Shown here piece by piece: positions 24,576 through 36,840 of a stretch of DNA of 64,000 nt; the first letter of the stretch is position 1, and the number at the start of each line of letters is the position of its first letter. The notes under the pieces are model-generated. The model searched no databases, was not told the DNA's origin, and saw nothing but the letters and a program-made list of their open reading frames with translations. The DNA is from Dipylidium caninum (Eukaryota > Platyhelminthes > Cestoda > Cyclophyllidea > Dipylidiidae), in assembly GCA_017562135.1 (NCBI GenBank), contig QEYB01001329.1, forward strand, positions 1 through 64,000, given 5' to 3'. Both the position numbers and the translations under genes were made by a program.

Positions 24576-27500
24576 TCAAAGGCAATGAGAAGTGGCGTTA
24601 AACGAAACCGTTGCCCTGCGGTGTGTGTGAGAGGGCAACTCGGTTGGCCTCGACGTCAAGGCGGACCCACCTAGTTGCCACTTGGCATTGAGCCCAGAAC
24701 CCTCGCAAAAGGCGAGGGAAGCGGGAGGGCTGCCTAGCAGGGTCACATCCGAATCTGCTGAGCCATGGGCACATGTGCTTGTCAGATGTTTGACTGTGAA
24801 ACTTCAAATTTTCTCAGCGAACTGCTCAAGCTTTTTAATGCTGACGAACCCGTCTAAGTTTCAACAATTTCGGCTGTGAGGATGGCCGGTACCTGGAAGA
24901 TTTCCTTGTAAAATCCAGTTTTCATCCCGACGGCGACGCCCAAATATTTCTTCCGTGATTTGTGATTCCCTTCACCCTAATTCTAACAAATCTGGGGCGA
25001 CTGTTGACCTTCTACGTACCCGCAATTCTTCTGACATCGATTGGAAACGTCCACTCACTATTTAAAACCAATGGGCTTACGTGGAAGGCACACATGACGC
25101 TACTGCAATACTGGCGTGTCCGCGTGGCACGCCTGTCTCTGTCATAGCCAACAACCCCTCTACTCTGCTTCCGGCTAAGCAGATCCGACATGACCACTGG
25201 TGTTGGCATGGCCTCTGGCTTGCATTTGCTCTCCCTACCCTTGCATTGTCCACATCCTCGATCCTCCTATTGCCCTCTTCATCCGCCGACATTGTCCACA
25301 TTGCCTCCTGCCCAACACGGAGTCGAGACCGCCAACTCCTCCTGGACATGGCGAGAGGGTTGGTTGTGCGACTGACGGGAGGTGGACAGTGGGAGGTTGC
25401 AGTGACGGCGCAGTCTAGGCGCCGAAATAAAATCCGTCGATTAACGCAAAGACCCTCATATGGCCTGTTTTCCTTCAGATGATGTGACACTGTTTTTGAA
25501 GAGGAAAACTTGTGAGAGAATTGTGTAAGTTATACATTTAACGCCTCATATGAATTTCTCGAAACCTTCGTTATTCACAAATTCAGCTTGTCTAAAGGCC
25601 TCCGATAGAATTATGGAAATTTTCACCTCACTTCCACATAATTTGTCAACCCTCGTGTCCAAATTATCTGCTTGTCATGCTGCCAATCTCCCCTTTTTTT
25701 CTAGCCCTTTCTGTCCGACATGACAGCCGGCTGATTCGGCCTGGTGTAGTGGCGACTTCCTCGTTTTGCACCATCTTCTTGCCTTTCTACTCGCATCTCC
25801 GCGACCAATCTAGTCGCCGAACTTCTCGCAGCGTAGAAGTTTTCGTGGCAAAGTGTAGGGCGCCCAACCAGCCGCGAGGCTTCATTCTCTTCGGTGCTTT
25901 ATAAATTTGGAGCTCCTTCTCCAGTTGAATGTCACTTTATTATCGTTCAATGTAGCCTACTTGAATTCAAATAAAAGCTTAGCAACTATGGCTTTTCTAA
26001 GCATCGACGATGCGTTTAGCCATGTGGCTTATCGTGGCGCAAAGTCGCAGTGGGAAAGTTGTGAAGCTCGCGGTGGATCACGTCCCCTAATGATTCTCAT
26101 CTGCTGCTGTGACAACCGACGGTGAGTAGTCGCCTTTGTCACCCACAGCGGATAGTCAATCGACGATGCTGAAGAGCTAACAAAGCAAGTCAGGCAGCAG
26201 GAAAAGTGGGAGGTTGCTAAAATACTCAGAGCGCTACTTGTTTACACCAACCGCTGATCCAAAGAGGTTTGGTGGTAATGCCTATTGTGGCTGAGAATCC
26301 CACCGGAGGCGTGTGAGAACAAATCAGTTTACTTTTATATTTAGGCCAAATGATATCGCCGTTCTCTCATCTCTCCCTCTCTTCTCCTGACATCCACCAT
26401 CCACTTGAACAACCTCAAAGTGCCACACTTATTCCGGGGCAAAAGTTGACAGGAAGAGTCTCCAGAAACCCACAAAATGATAAGACTAGGTGTTGGTCAC
26501 TTAGGAGCCCGTTGGTAGAGGAAAGAACTTCAAGGCGACCAGTGCGACAGCATCAGAGTCCTTTAACGTAAGTTTAATGGTCGCAATTCACCTTCTCAAA
26601 CTCGTTTTGTCCACCCTTCAAGTCCACCTCACACTCCGTGCCCAACGTAATCTCGAGACAACTTTCCCTAGTGGTTCATCCAACTAAGTTAAAGTCACTC
26701 TCAATTCGCCAAGTTAAGTCTGGTGACAACGTTGGAGCACAAAGTCGCGCATTACGACCTCATCAAAGCACAGACCACGTGGTACACTCAACCCCTCTTT
26801 CATCTGCTTCGAGGCATTCAAGCCTTCCTCAAGCACTCAATTTTTGAGTCAGCCACACATTTGAGGCAGTTTCCTTTCCTTTACCACAGGTCACGGATAC
26901 TCAACCCGAGTTTCTCTCGCCACCAATTGTATCGGCTACATTCTCAGCAGCCTGAACCTGTGAAGATCCAAACAGGACGAAAGGAGTCTGCGTAAACGCT
27001 GAGGCATTAACATTTGCGAGTCATGGAGTGATGAGGAAGAGGGTTTTGTAGGCTTTCCCAATGCCGAGAAATTACTCGTCTCGCAAATTGCGCAGATCAA
27101 GCCATCTATTTTCGGTTTTTCTCGGAAAGGTGGACATTGTCAAGTCCAAACGCGACTTTGTTTCTGGCGATGACGAATAGACCGAGTTCATCAACTGAAT
27201 CTAATCCCACTTCGACGACGTTTTTTCTGATCACGTGGTTAGTTCCGCCTAGACAAGATTTCTGTTTCCAGTCCAGTTGCAGGTTCATGGTAGGGCCACC
27301 GCCAACTCTCCTCCAACATTCACTAATTTGGTGGTCGCATCAAGCTTGTCGTGGACATTCCAGATCGATTGCTTTCAGGCAGACAGTATCGTGACAAAAT
27401 CAATCAAAGTTGCAGGTTCTCGGTTTTCCAGCGACGACTTCTTTAAGTGTGGGTCCAAATTTGTGTTCGACATCAATTTGGAGGGCGCGAATGAAAAAAA

Positions 27501-29224
27501 AAAGCCTAAGCACATTAGGGAAGTATATGAGTGCACCAGGCTGTAGAGCACATTGTCTTCCCTTGTTCTTCAATGACTTTTTTTGCTTTCACGAGTGCCA
27601 TCCACATGTTTCGAGCAGTCCCTCGGTTCCTCCTACTAGCCCCTTTCCTCCTTCTCTTCATCGTCTCTACCCCATTTGACCTTCACCTCTTTCCACCTCT
27701 CTCAACACTGCGCAAATAAGGTGTCGAAGTGAAGTCTTTTTACGGGAAAGGTACAGCTTTGAGCACGTCCTGCGTGGACGACTTTTTGCATGCTTTATTT
27801 CTGGCGTCAGTAGAGATCTTCCAAAAAGTATAAACGGTCAAGTCACAATTCTATCTTGTTCTTTGCTACTTTTCCAACGATCTGTAAATCTGAAAAGATA
27901 ATGTCACTCTGAGGACTTTCTTCACTCCTAAGTGATGAGGGAGGCTGCAAACAGATCATTGTTAGCCTGTCGTTTCCGACTGGTTTTGGCTAAGAAGCCT
28001 TAAGGGTGTTTTGTTACAATACAAAACATGCAGCTTTGCATCCGAAGTGTTAAATGCAAGTGAAGACGACCGAGTGGAGGTGCTCTGACGGAAAGAGGGG
28101 AGGGAATGTGACAATGGCTTCAACGTCATCTAATCAACCACTGCGTCATCTGTCGCATCCACACCCTGATCATTCTAATCTCCCCACCTTCTTCATTGGT
28201 GACTGCCCAATTTCATTTCACTTCCTCTGCTTAGTCTTACATGCGAGCTCAGTCTTCGACCAGTTGAACAATAAAACATCTCATTCGCCAATAAGTTTGT
28301 CGGTAATCTCGACATCCTCAAATGTTCTCCAGTTCGCTCATCGAAGCACATGCCATTATCAAGTGACTTATATCTTCGATCAACCACCTAAGTGGAAGTA
28401 TAGGGAGAAAGGCTTTGGCATAGGGCCGACTACTGCCCGACTTCCACTTCTGCTCCGTGGAGTCCAGCAGCAATATCTGCTTCCTTACGAGACAATCGAT
28501 GATAGACGCATTCTGTACCACTGAAGCTGAGTGTGTGCGAGTTTTTCGTTCTGCTTCGCGCATGGTCCATTGCATCTTACGGGTACCCAACTCGACCTGT
28601 TTCGGAGAAGACGTACCGTGTACAATTCAACTGGGCTGGAATTGCAAGGCAATTAAGTAAATTGTGCATATAATTTATGCTCTAAGGGAAAATCAAAACA
28701 TTTCTTAACCTCGGTGAGTTTACAGTTCTTCGCTTATTGCCCGGTTCCTTTGGTATTAGAGTGCTCAATTCTCACAAAAGAAGTTATGGCAACCTTAAGA
28801 GGCTTTAGAGCGTTAGTCCCAATTCGGTGCCTTCTGTTCCTCAGTCTCGTGGGGATCATTAACTGAATATCCTTCCAACAACTTCTTCCCACTATCTCGC
28901 ACTTCTTCACTCGACTATGCGTTAGACCGTAGGAAGCAGCCCTGAAGTATTTCAAATGTATCACGCTCTCTATCAGCCGCGAGGCCCAAAAGCGTCAGCG
29001 ATACTTGCAGGCACACAGGACCCGATTTTGCATTCAGCAAAACAAAATTTTGCCATCGCCCAATACCGCCTTTACTTAGCACAGTTTCTCAACTCCGTCC
29101 TCCCTCTACCTTTCGCCCCATCCTCTTCAACCTTACTCGGCCACAACCGTTTGCTTTCATTTTCCTGCCCCGTTCCCATTCCCTTTTCCCCTTGTGGATT
29201 TCAGGGCAGACAGTAAACTAGCAA
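24576..29224. other. No supportable gene
   Basis: At 25077-25490 both strands are open for more than 130 codons. At 27106-27546 the strands are again mutually open. Neither has a recognisable motif or a second copy in the window. Confidence 0.4.
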
Positions 29225-29645
29225 ATGCGAGAAATTAGGCTCAGATTACGTATGTCCTTATTCAAATAACTCTAGGGGAGGGAATGGGGATTTAACACCC
29301 TGAACTACTAAGCCAACTGACGTGGCGTGGATTAGAGTTACGCATTGTAACGGGATTTGACTGTGTTATCAAGTGATTTTCTTCGTTTTCTCATACCTCC
29401 GTTTCATACTCCGCTTCCGTCTGCGTCGTTCTACACTCAGCACAACAAGTGCAGAAGGCGCTAGGTTATGTGCTTCTACAATGCAGGTAATAACAGGCGA
29501 GGAGCCGCGAGGAGGAGAGAGGAAGGGAGAGACGGCAAGAAAAGGGGCGAGGGTGGAAGGAGGAGAATGAAGTGAAATTTAACTGTGAATCACTTTGCAA
29601 GGAGCGGTTTTTTGTCGCCGACACAACGCGAGTATCACCACTTCA
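29225..29645 (+). repeat. Dispersed repeat family A, copy 3
   Basis: It begins with AGGCTCAGATTACGTATG and ATAACTCTAGGGGA, like copy 2. It then carries TGTGCTTCTACAATGCAG and a purine-rich tract like copies 1 and 2, ending near TTTTTTGTCGCCGACAC. An internal stretch at 29295-29400 also matches 42930-43050. Confidence 0.5.
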
Positions 29646-31477
29646 CAACACTCCCCACAACCACGTTAAGCGGCGTAGTTAACAATAATTAAGGCAACTG
29701 TTTTAGTAGCATATAGGCCAGCACATGAGGTGCGGGATGTGTGTTGGGCGAAAGTGCTATCGTAATGTGGAACTGGTTATTGGGGTCGTAGTAGTCGTCC
29801 GCTGCTTGCTCTTCGGGCAACCGTAGGGCCTCCAACAAGATGATCGTGGGCTGTTGTTGTTCTCATTGTGACTGTTGTGGTTGTTGTGACTCCTCATTCT
29901 TGCTCGACTGTCGATGGGACATGTGAGTTAATGAAGAGCAGGCTCGTGGACGAGCTGAAGGATAACAGCACACACACTTCCTATACCGATAGGCAGGAGG
30001 GCGGAACGATTTAAATGTGAAACGTCATTTCATGCTAAGGCTCTTTATTTGATATCTGGTTGGTCGGGGTAGGAATCTTATTACCCCAGACGGAGTAATC
30101 GGAATGATTCAATCACATTGGAATGATTCGACTGCCGCACGCTGCACCTCTGAGAGGTAGGCAACCTACTCTGCGATTGGACACACTAAACTAGGGAACT
30201 GGGTGCAGGTAGGTCAAAATCGCTACATCGAGTCGAGTTAGATAAGAAGATTCGCCATGATCGAGTTCGCAGAAGCCACTTCATATCATCAAATGTTACA
30301 GGCGGATCCGAGTTAAGGCCCTAGCCACGGAGTAAGGAGGACGATGAAAGAGTAAGTGGAAGGAAGTAACAAAACCACGAACAGCAATTGAGAACACAAT
30401 CAAATCTCGTTACAGTACGTAACGGCAATTTAAACCATGCCCGCTGACTTAGTCGTTTAGATTGTTAAGTCCCCACTCTAAGCACGACGCCAAAAAATCG
30501 AGACAATGGGCCCACTGGGAAAAACAACTTGGTGCTTGTGGAACAAGAGCGGCACTAAAAGGCTCAGAATGCAACTTCGGTGCAAGGTACTTCACTTCAC
30601 GCCGCTTGTGCAAAGAATGTCTGTGATGACACTCCTTCCCAGTTGTTGCCCTCAATGAAGTCTTGCTGTCGCGACGTCTGTGATGCGCAGGGAAATCGCC
30701 ACTCCTGCTCGAGGCGGTAACAGTTGGAGAATAGAGTAGCAACTGTACACTCCATCTTCTTTAGCTTCTTTACACTGCCACATGGCTGAGCACAGAATGC
30801 AGCAAGAAATGGCGCTATCGAAATCGTCGTTTGCAATGTCTACTTGGTTGGATTTGAGGCAAGTCCCGTGGCCGAGCCTTAAATAGGCTCAAGCATCAGT
30901 CAGATATTTTCGACTGCAGCTCAAATTGTCCACACGAGGAGGCACTCGAGAGTGGAGACCAGTCGTCATTTTCGAGTGGTCCAGCCGCCTTCAAGGCACA
31001 CTGGTTAACTGTGACTGGATGTCAGTCTAGATTGCCGTTCGGCTCACAACTCACTACATGAGCGATGTTGCATGCAGTTTTCAGAAACTTGTTAATCTCT
31101 CTACCGACAGGTAGACAAAAACTTATCCTATGTATAAAGACACAGTATGACGTTGTCGCGAGACCGCGGTAAAAGCACAAGGTAGAGATGAGACAGAACT
31201 TAGATAGAAAAAGAGAAGTTCCATTACAACACTTATTTGTAGTTTGTCATTAATTTGTATACAATACACCAGTTGTCTTTGGGACTGCGGAACCGCCTGC
31301 TCGAAAGTGAAAAACGACATGAAGGTGTAGATGACTCAACCTGCTTCTTTACTGTCGCACCACGCTAGCAAGGCAATAGTGTCTGCACAGCCTCGTTATC
31401 GTACTGGTTTGTCTCACCAGAGCTAGAAGACCCGTTTGCAGTGGGGAGAGAGTATACTCTGCCTCCTTTGAGTTGGA

Positions 31478-31620
31478 TGTGGAATGGCGCTTCGGGTGAG
31501 GTGTGGTGTACGTTTGCCACCAACTCCTGCCCTCTACTGTCTCTCTCTGTAACACCTCAATCCGATACTGGCCTGCACTCCAACTCGCCTGCCTGTCATT
31601 CCTTCACCGCAATCCTCACC
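31478..31620 (+). repeat. Repeat family G, copy 2
   Basis: GATGTGGAATGGCGC, GTGAGGTGTGGTGTACGTTTGCCACCAAC and ACACCTCAATCCGATACTGG parallel 11515-11650 in order and orientation. Confidence 0.45.
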
Positions 31621-31924
31621 GAACTCTTCACTCGCTGGTGATAGATGCGACTTTGCTGCCATGAAGGCTGATGATCTCCGTTGCGGTGGAAAACTTGATG
31701 AATTTCGCCGGGCTGAAGGCAAAGCAAACCCATTAGTCCACCTATCCGCCACTTCATCCGACCTCGGCACGAAGGTCTATTTTTGCATAAGTCATTAGCA
31801 GAATTGTAGGTAAGTGTCAGCTCAGCCATTCATCCTTCAGAAAATTTATCGTACACCAAGAAGGCGCCACACAGGGTTATTTCCATCGCCTCTGTCATGG
31901 TTCTGGTAGCGCGTTACCACAATC

Positions 31925-32310
31925 CGTTGTTGTGTAACAGAGTGAAATGGTGGAGGAATGAGACAGTGGATCGATTGTGGAGGGAGACCGTCATTAGAAT
32001 GGTTGCGGAGTAAGAGGCCGAGGAGGAGGTCAGGTGGACGGGTGTGCATTGTCCCGAGGGTGGGGGTGGAGTAGCTCAGGCGTGAGATACATGTGGGAAG
32101 ACGGTAAGCGAGGCAAATGGTCTGTGGCTGATGCTCATTAGTGGACAAGGAGAAAGCAGGCGACTTAGAACGTAGAGGAGGTGAGACTTCGTGAGAGGTT
32201 CGTGCAATAGCGTACGTTTATTTCGATGGCGCGCCAATTGTTTAACGGTTGAGCTAATCTGCCTTCGCTTCCAGTGGCTGAGGAGGAAGAATTGTCTACA
32301 TTGGGCAACT
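31925..32310 (+). repeat. Repeat family F, copy 1
   Basis: It matches 37685-38035 in the same orientation: GTGGAGGAATGAGACAGTGGATCGATTGTGG against GCGGAGGATTGAGACAATAGATTGATTGTGG in shorter blocks, then GACTTAGAACGTAGAG against GACTTGGAACGTGGAG, and CGTGAGAG. No conserved reading frame. Confidence 0.5.
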
Positions 32311-33379
32311 TGAGTAAAGTTTGCGTAGAATATCGTTCAGCGGGAGACGATGTATAGACGAAGGCTTTTGATCGCTAATGCTATGGAGAACTTGGATTTT
32401 GCCTAGCCGTAGACATCGCTAACCCACTAACCTATCAGTCTGCTTTCTGTCCGCCTTGTCTACGCAGTAGATTCACAGACGTGCTCCAGTGATAGACGCG
32501 GTGTGCGGTCAAGGCCGTGCAACTAGAGGCAGCTTTCGAGGATTCCACATTTTCGGTTTGTCGCCTGTAATCTTTAACAACCAACCAACATCGAATCTCT
32601 GGCTGTAACAAGGCACCCGATGATGATGATGGTGGCGTGCAGTAACAATTGTTCTGACACGATTCTCTCGCCATTCGAGCTCCCTAAGTTGCAAGAAATG
32701 CTTAAAAAACAGGTAGAAATCCATTACAGTGTTTCGTTAAAAACAGATTTTCTGATGGGACATAGAGAAGATAGTTCGAAAAATTTGAAACAGGTCATTC
32801 CGATCCTTCTAACGAGTTGCATTTTGTGCAACTATCTTTGATTGACGAAGATGTTGTATGTAATGTCAGAATTCCTTCCGTCAACATCGTGGATCGTTGA
32901 AAGGTTTAAGTTAGCTCAGCAAACCTCTTTCAGACCATATTCAGGAGATATGAGGAATGCCAAATAAATGAACTGGCGGTGTCGTCTCAGGAACACCTCT
33001 GCTTGTTGGAGACGAAATCTAATCCTCCTTCAACCGGATAATAACACAGGGCGCGGCGGCTCGAGGCCAAGGCCAGGAGAGAAGGAAGGAAGGAAATGAG
33101 AAGGAAGGCAAGGCAAGGGAAGGCAAGGGAGGGGGGTTTATTTGGTGTGCTGTCATTTGTACAGTCCCAGGGTTTAGGCTGCATGCCGAGAGACATGGAA
33201 GGGGGCGGGCTGTCGAAAGAGTTGTGGGGATAGCAAGCATTCTTTTCAATCTCTCTGTCCGCCTCCCCCTTGTTTGCTGCCCTTATCTGCTTTCGCCTGA
33301 CCAATTCCATCTTCTACTAAGTGCGTGTGAAGCTCTAGCTACGTGTTGCAACCCAGTGCAGGAGAAACGGAAGCGGAAA

Positions 33380-33412
33380 CAGCAACAGCAGTCGCAGCAG
33401 CAGCAGCAGCAA
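33380..33412 (+). repeat. CAG/CAA trinucleotide repeat
   Basis: An AGCAACAGCAGTCGCAGCAG-type run about 260 bases upstream of the H2A start. It reads as poly-Gln in one frame but no gene is supported. Confidence 0.6.
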
Positions 33413-33509
33413 CCTCACTCCGACTGCATTGCAAATTGTCCACGATACGACCGTGTGGAGAAGGGAGAAGTGGTGTTGACAAATAGGTGGCAGGCTTATG
33501 TCGCGCGAG

Positions 33510-33590
33510 CCAATGAGGCGAGAGGAGTAGGTGCGTCGAAGCGGAGCCAATGAGGAATGTGCATCAGTGTGAGGATAGGTGCCTATATGA
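33510..33590 (+). promoter_or_regulatory. H2A promoter: two CCAAT boxes and a TATA element
   Basis: Two nearly identical blocks reading GAGCCAATGAGG place CCAAT boxes at 33510-33514 and 33547-33551. A TATATGA element lies at 33584-33590, about 80 bases before the start codon, which fits a short 5' leader. Paired CCAAT boxes plus a TATA box are the usual arrangement of replication-dependent histone promoters. The transcription start is inferred, not seen. Confidence 0.7.
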
Positions 33591-33670
33591 AAGGGCATGG
33601 TGAGCGTGAATGAAGCTGACAGAGATCACCGTTTAGCCGTGTGGCGAGGACTAGTCAATTGACTGAAAGA

Positions 33671-34057
33671 ATGAGCGGAAGAAGCAAGGGAGGCAAGTCA
33701 CGAGCTAAGGCGAAGACGAGGTCGGCGCGTGCAGGCCTGCAGTTTCCCGTGGGGCGAGTGCATCGGTTAGTGCGCCGTGGCAACTACGCGGAACGGGCGG
33801 GTGTCGGAGCACCAGTCTACTTGGCTGCTGTACTCGAGTGCCTGACTGCCGAAGTGCTCGAGTTGGCGGGCAATGCGGCGCGGGACAACAAGAAGACGCG
33901 TATCATCCCGCGTCACCTGCAGTTGGCCATTCGCAACAACGAGGAGTTGAACAAGTTGTTAGGCGGTGTGACAATCGCCGAAGGCGGTGTGCTGCCCAAC
34001 ATACAGGCGGTGCTCCTACCCAAGAAGACGGAGAAGCTGGTAGCCAGCAAGGAGTAG
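33671..34057 (+). CDS. H2A: Histone H2A, single-exon replication-dependent type
   Basis: Core histone H2A, which pairs with H2B on the outer faces of the nucleosome in nuclear chromatin. The product is 128 residues. The N-terminal tail is [14 protein letters not shown]. The histone fold follows ([60 protein letters not shown]), then the docking region [19 protein letters not shown] and a PKKTEK tail with a short extension and no SQ-E motif, so it is not an H2A.X form. I chose the ATG at 33671 because it gives the family-standard MSGR start; an in-frame codon 10 residues upstream adds nothing histone-like. There are no introns. Oddities relative to canonical H2A (human numbering): Tyr57 is Cys (codon TGC), the acidic-patch Asp90 is Asn (AAC), Gln104 is Glu (GAA), Gly4 is Ser, Val43 is Ala and Ala45 is Val. 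Fold-defining blocks are intact and there is no stop or frameshift. No other histone gene is visible in the window. Confidence 0.97.
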   Translation: MSGRSKGGKSRAKAKTRSARAGLQFPVGRVHRLVRRGNYAERAGVGAPVYLAAVLECLTAEVLELAGNAARDNKKTRIIPRHLQLAIRNNEELNKLLGGVTIAEGGVLPNIQAVLLPKKTEKLVASKE

Positions 34058-34071
34058 TAGGTCGTCCGCCT

Positions 34072-34104
34072 GCTTGCTCGCTCGCTCGCTAGCTCGCTCG
34101 CTTG
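34072..34104 (+). repeat. CTCG tetranucleotide repeat in the H2A 3' UTR
   Basis: A GCTCGCTCGCT-type tandem run lies between the H2A stop codon and the 3' stem-loop. It probably lengthens the 3' UTR to about 118 bases before the stem, longer than usual for replication-dependent histone mRNAs. Confidence 0.5.
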
Positions 34105-34174
34105 CCCGTCTGCTGGTCTTAGTGAGGAGAAGATGAAGTTGTCGGTAGGCGAGCGTGAATGTAAATGTGATAAC

Positions 34175-34190
34175 GGTCCTCTTAAGGGCC
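34175..34190 (+). terminator. Histone mRNA 3' stem-loop
   Basis: The 16 bases GGTCCT-CTTA-AGGGCC form a 6-bp stem (one G-U pair in the RNA) with a 4-base loop. This matches the metazoan histone 3' stem-loop bound by SLBP, with the conserved GG/CC base and a UA closing pair. It begins 118 bases after the stop codon and is followed by ACC and a purine-rich stretch (GGAAGAATGA) that could act as the downstream U7 element. I saw no AATAAA between the stop codon and about 34700, so this is the likely 3' processing signal. Confidence 0.9.
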
Positions 34191-34441
34191 ACCGGAAGAA
34201 TGATTGTTGGCTAATTCAACGTGTGACCGAGGGATAGAGATGGGAGACTGCCTCGGTTAGGGTAAGGTTGGCTAAGATTTTTGCGCAGGTGGATGTGAGC
34301 AGTTTAGGTGCTGTCTGCATTTTTCCGTGCGAAAGATCCGCCACATGAGTGGATGATGAGCAGGAATTGGTGGATGTGCATTAGCGTCTCGACCCGGCTG
34401 GGCTGGGCTCTGGCTGTGGTCGCGTCCGAGGTTAGGAATAA

Positions 34442-34467
34442 GGTTGGGGATGTGGTTGGGGTTGGGA
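34442..34467 (+). other. G-rich tract downstream of the H2A gene
   Basis: Runs of GGTTGGGG, GGTTGGGG and TTGGGA recur over 26 bases, about 250 bases after the histone stem-loop. It could form a two-tetrad structure; nothing else is seen. Confidence 0.3.
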
Positions 34468-36013
34468 TCAGGGCCAATTACCTTCGTTCGGGGCTCTCAC
34501 AGATGGTGCCCCCCACTTAATGGAATTCATCAGGTGCATACACGAGAGTGTACTTATTAACCGATGACTCGGCTTGATGAAAGAGGTCGTGTCGAAGCAT
34601 CTCGTCAGTTCGGGCTCTGAGTCTAATTTATCCCTGAGGTGTCGGATTCAGCTTCCGTCTAAAAAATCTCGTTTCTCAGGCCTGCTCTTTCCTTCTTAGC
34701 AATTTCAGTCCACCATCTGCAAATTCCAGTTTTTATTTCACCGGCAAACTCAAAGGGTAGGGGACGGTGTAGCACATCGTGTCGTTGTGGGAGATGGCGT
34801 ACCGCCGCATGTGTTGTGAACGGGAGGCAGCTTTTAGGCAACCTAGAATGCCTCAGCCGATGCATTTTTCATTCCGGCGGTAATGAGAGTGATTGCGGTG
34901 AGAACCGTTGCGTATCCTCATAATTTTATAGGTAATTATTAGTGTAACTTTCAATAGATAAGTATTTGTTGGGGACCTTCTTGAGTAGTGAATTTTGGTG
35001 GTCGTCTGATTGGGGGTTTGCAAACGCCGCTCTCCCGAACGCTACTTGCTTCGGCGTCTGACCTCGCGCCTATGAGCTTCGAGAGCCGGGCAGAGACTGA
35101 TGCGCAGTGATAGGGTAGAGGTGGAAGGGGGAACTCATGCTCACTTCAGGCTATCTGCGAGTTAGCGGTGGTACCTTTGACAAGGGAGTTTTGGGGCGAG
35201 ACGTACCGTATGTGACCTCCCATTGGTATGGCCGAGTGGGGTAAACAAGAATGGTATGAACACTTACTGGTGTACTTAGGTGCTTGTGTATTTCATTTCT
35301 GGGGTGGGGTTGCAGATTCCAGATTAAATACTTCGTTGACAATTCCGGCGAGATATTGGCTTTTAGGTGGATATTCTCCTGTCCTGTGGAAGCCGTGGAG
35401 TCATCCCAATATTGAGGCGCATGAATCTGGCGTGATATGGCGTCGGCGGACAATGAATGTCCTCATACCAACTTTTAAGTCAATTTCGTAGCGTTTGGCC
35501 ACCGCCCATTCCTCTCTTCCACCATCTTCGCAGAACTCGACGCTCGCTCCCGACGCCCGAGTTGAGACATTTCTGATGAGGCGAGAAGTCATACTCTGTG
35601 ATTGTCAGTAATTGAGCCCGAGCAACACCGGTACATAGCTATTGGCTTTGGCAAAATCGCAGTGATCTCAGACACCACGGAGTCAAAACAGCCTCCTCCT
35701 CAAAGCCAGCACCAGAAAGACGATGCAGAAATGGAATTTTCGCAGTGACGTGCTGTCCGTCGCCTTATTACCGAGAGTGCCAGAGGCAACGCACTCGGAC
35801 GCTAGACACCAAGCCTATCCCGCCTCACTCTCCTCCGCCTGTTACCGCGAACGTCGCGAGTTTAAGTCTTTGAGCGGAGGCACCTGCCGCACACCTCTCC
35901 ACCTCATGCACTATATGGGGATGACACCAAGGTCCACTGTACGAGTATCGGGTAATGTCAAGGGCCTCGTAGAGGGCAGATTCGGTCGATTTTTATGCAG
36001 CGTTAAGGCGATC

Positions 36014-36442
36014 CTAACGGTGCCTTCGATTACGGCCCCCCTCCTCAGTTAACAGGCCCTCGCCGCAGGGATTCACGCACCAACAACTGATCCATTTCGC
36101 CTCCCGCGCCACCACAAACTGCACCCTAGGTAGCAGAGTAGTCAATTTACTCTGCTGAAAAGAGTCATGTAGGACGACCTCTGAGCTTAACTCCCGTGTA
36201 CAACCGGGATTCTGTGCCGACCCGACCACACCATCGAATGCCCATTTGTGCATGTGAGAGTGAACCCGAAGTCGAGCTTGCGCTGGAGCTCTCACCACAC
36301 GCCAACTCCCTATGCGTCGGCATGGAGTCAAGAGAACTAACTCGTCTTCCTGAATGAAAAAGGACAGCTCAACGTCGCCAAGACAAAAGGAGCACGAGTG
36401 GCAATGTAAAAGCAGCGCATTTACGTGCATTTCCACTATCAA
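36014..36442 (-). CDS. Weak candidate open frame of 142 codons
   Basis: One of the longer frames in the window and of mixed composition (SFFIQEDELVLLTPCRRIG, ARLRVHSHMHKWAFDGVVG, EAKWISCWCVNPCGEGLL). No family is recognised and there is no second copy to test conservation. Confidence 0.2.
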   Translation of the reverse strand: MIVEMHVNALLLHCHSCSFCLGDVELSFFIQEDELVLLTPCRRIGSWRVVRAPAQARLRVHSHMHKWAFDGVVGSAQNPGCTRELSSEVVLHDSFQQSKLTTLLPRVQFVVAREAKWISCWCVNPCGEGLLTEEGGRNRRHR

Positions 36443-36769
36443 TTTCTTTTCGGCGCTTTGGCACTGCTATTCTATCATGGTGGTCTGATTGGAGCCGTTA
36501 TCGCAGCACGGAAGAACTTGAGCGCCTTCCACAACCCCACGGAAAACTGGTGAACCCTTGATCAAGGTACAAGACATGCCGACGAAAATCACACCCAACC
36601 ATCCCTCACCCTCGACGATACCTTTCACGTATCAGGTCTGCCGCCTGGCGCAGAGAGCAAAACTACCGATTGTTCGCGGGTCGAAGTCATCACCGCCTAC
36701 CTCCAATGTCACACCATGCTCCCGCGCATGCGCATGGCCACATCGCTTTCCTCCCCTCAAGGGAGCATC

Positions 36770-36840
36770 TCACCTCAATTCACCTCACCTCACCTCACGC
36801 AGCTTCTTCCCTCACTCGGTGCCCACCCACCCACCCACCT
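36770..36840 (+). repeat. CACCT and CCCA short tandem repeats
   Basis: CACCTCA-type pentamers at 36770-36798 and CCCA tetramers at 36822-36840. Confidence 0.6.

Noticed and set aside
25077..25490. Pair of opposed frames longer than 130 codons
   Set aside because: Both strands are open over the same bases with no recognisable motif, so coding cannot be assigned.
33380..33412. Poly-Gln protein upstream of H2A
   Set aside because: The frame has no other protein-like content and overlaps the H2A promoter region.
33641..33670. Ten-residue N-terminal extension of H2A
   Set aside because: The extension is not histone-like and lies before the canonical MSGR start; the ATG at 33671 matches the family.
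33838..34092. Second open frame inside H2A
   Set aside because: It is a shadow of the GC-rich H2A coding sequence in another frame.
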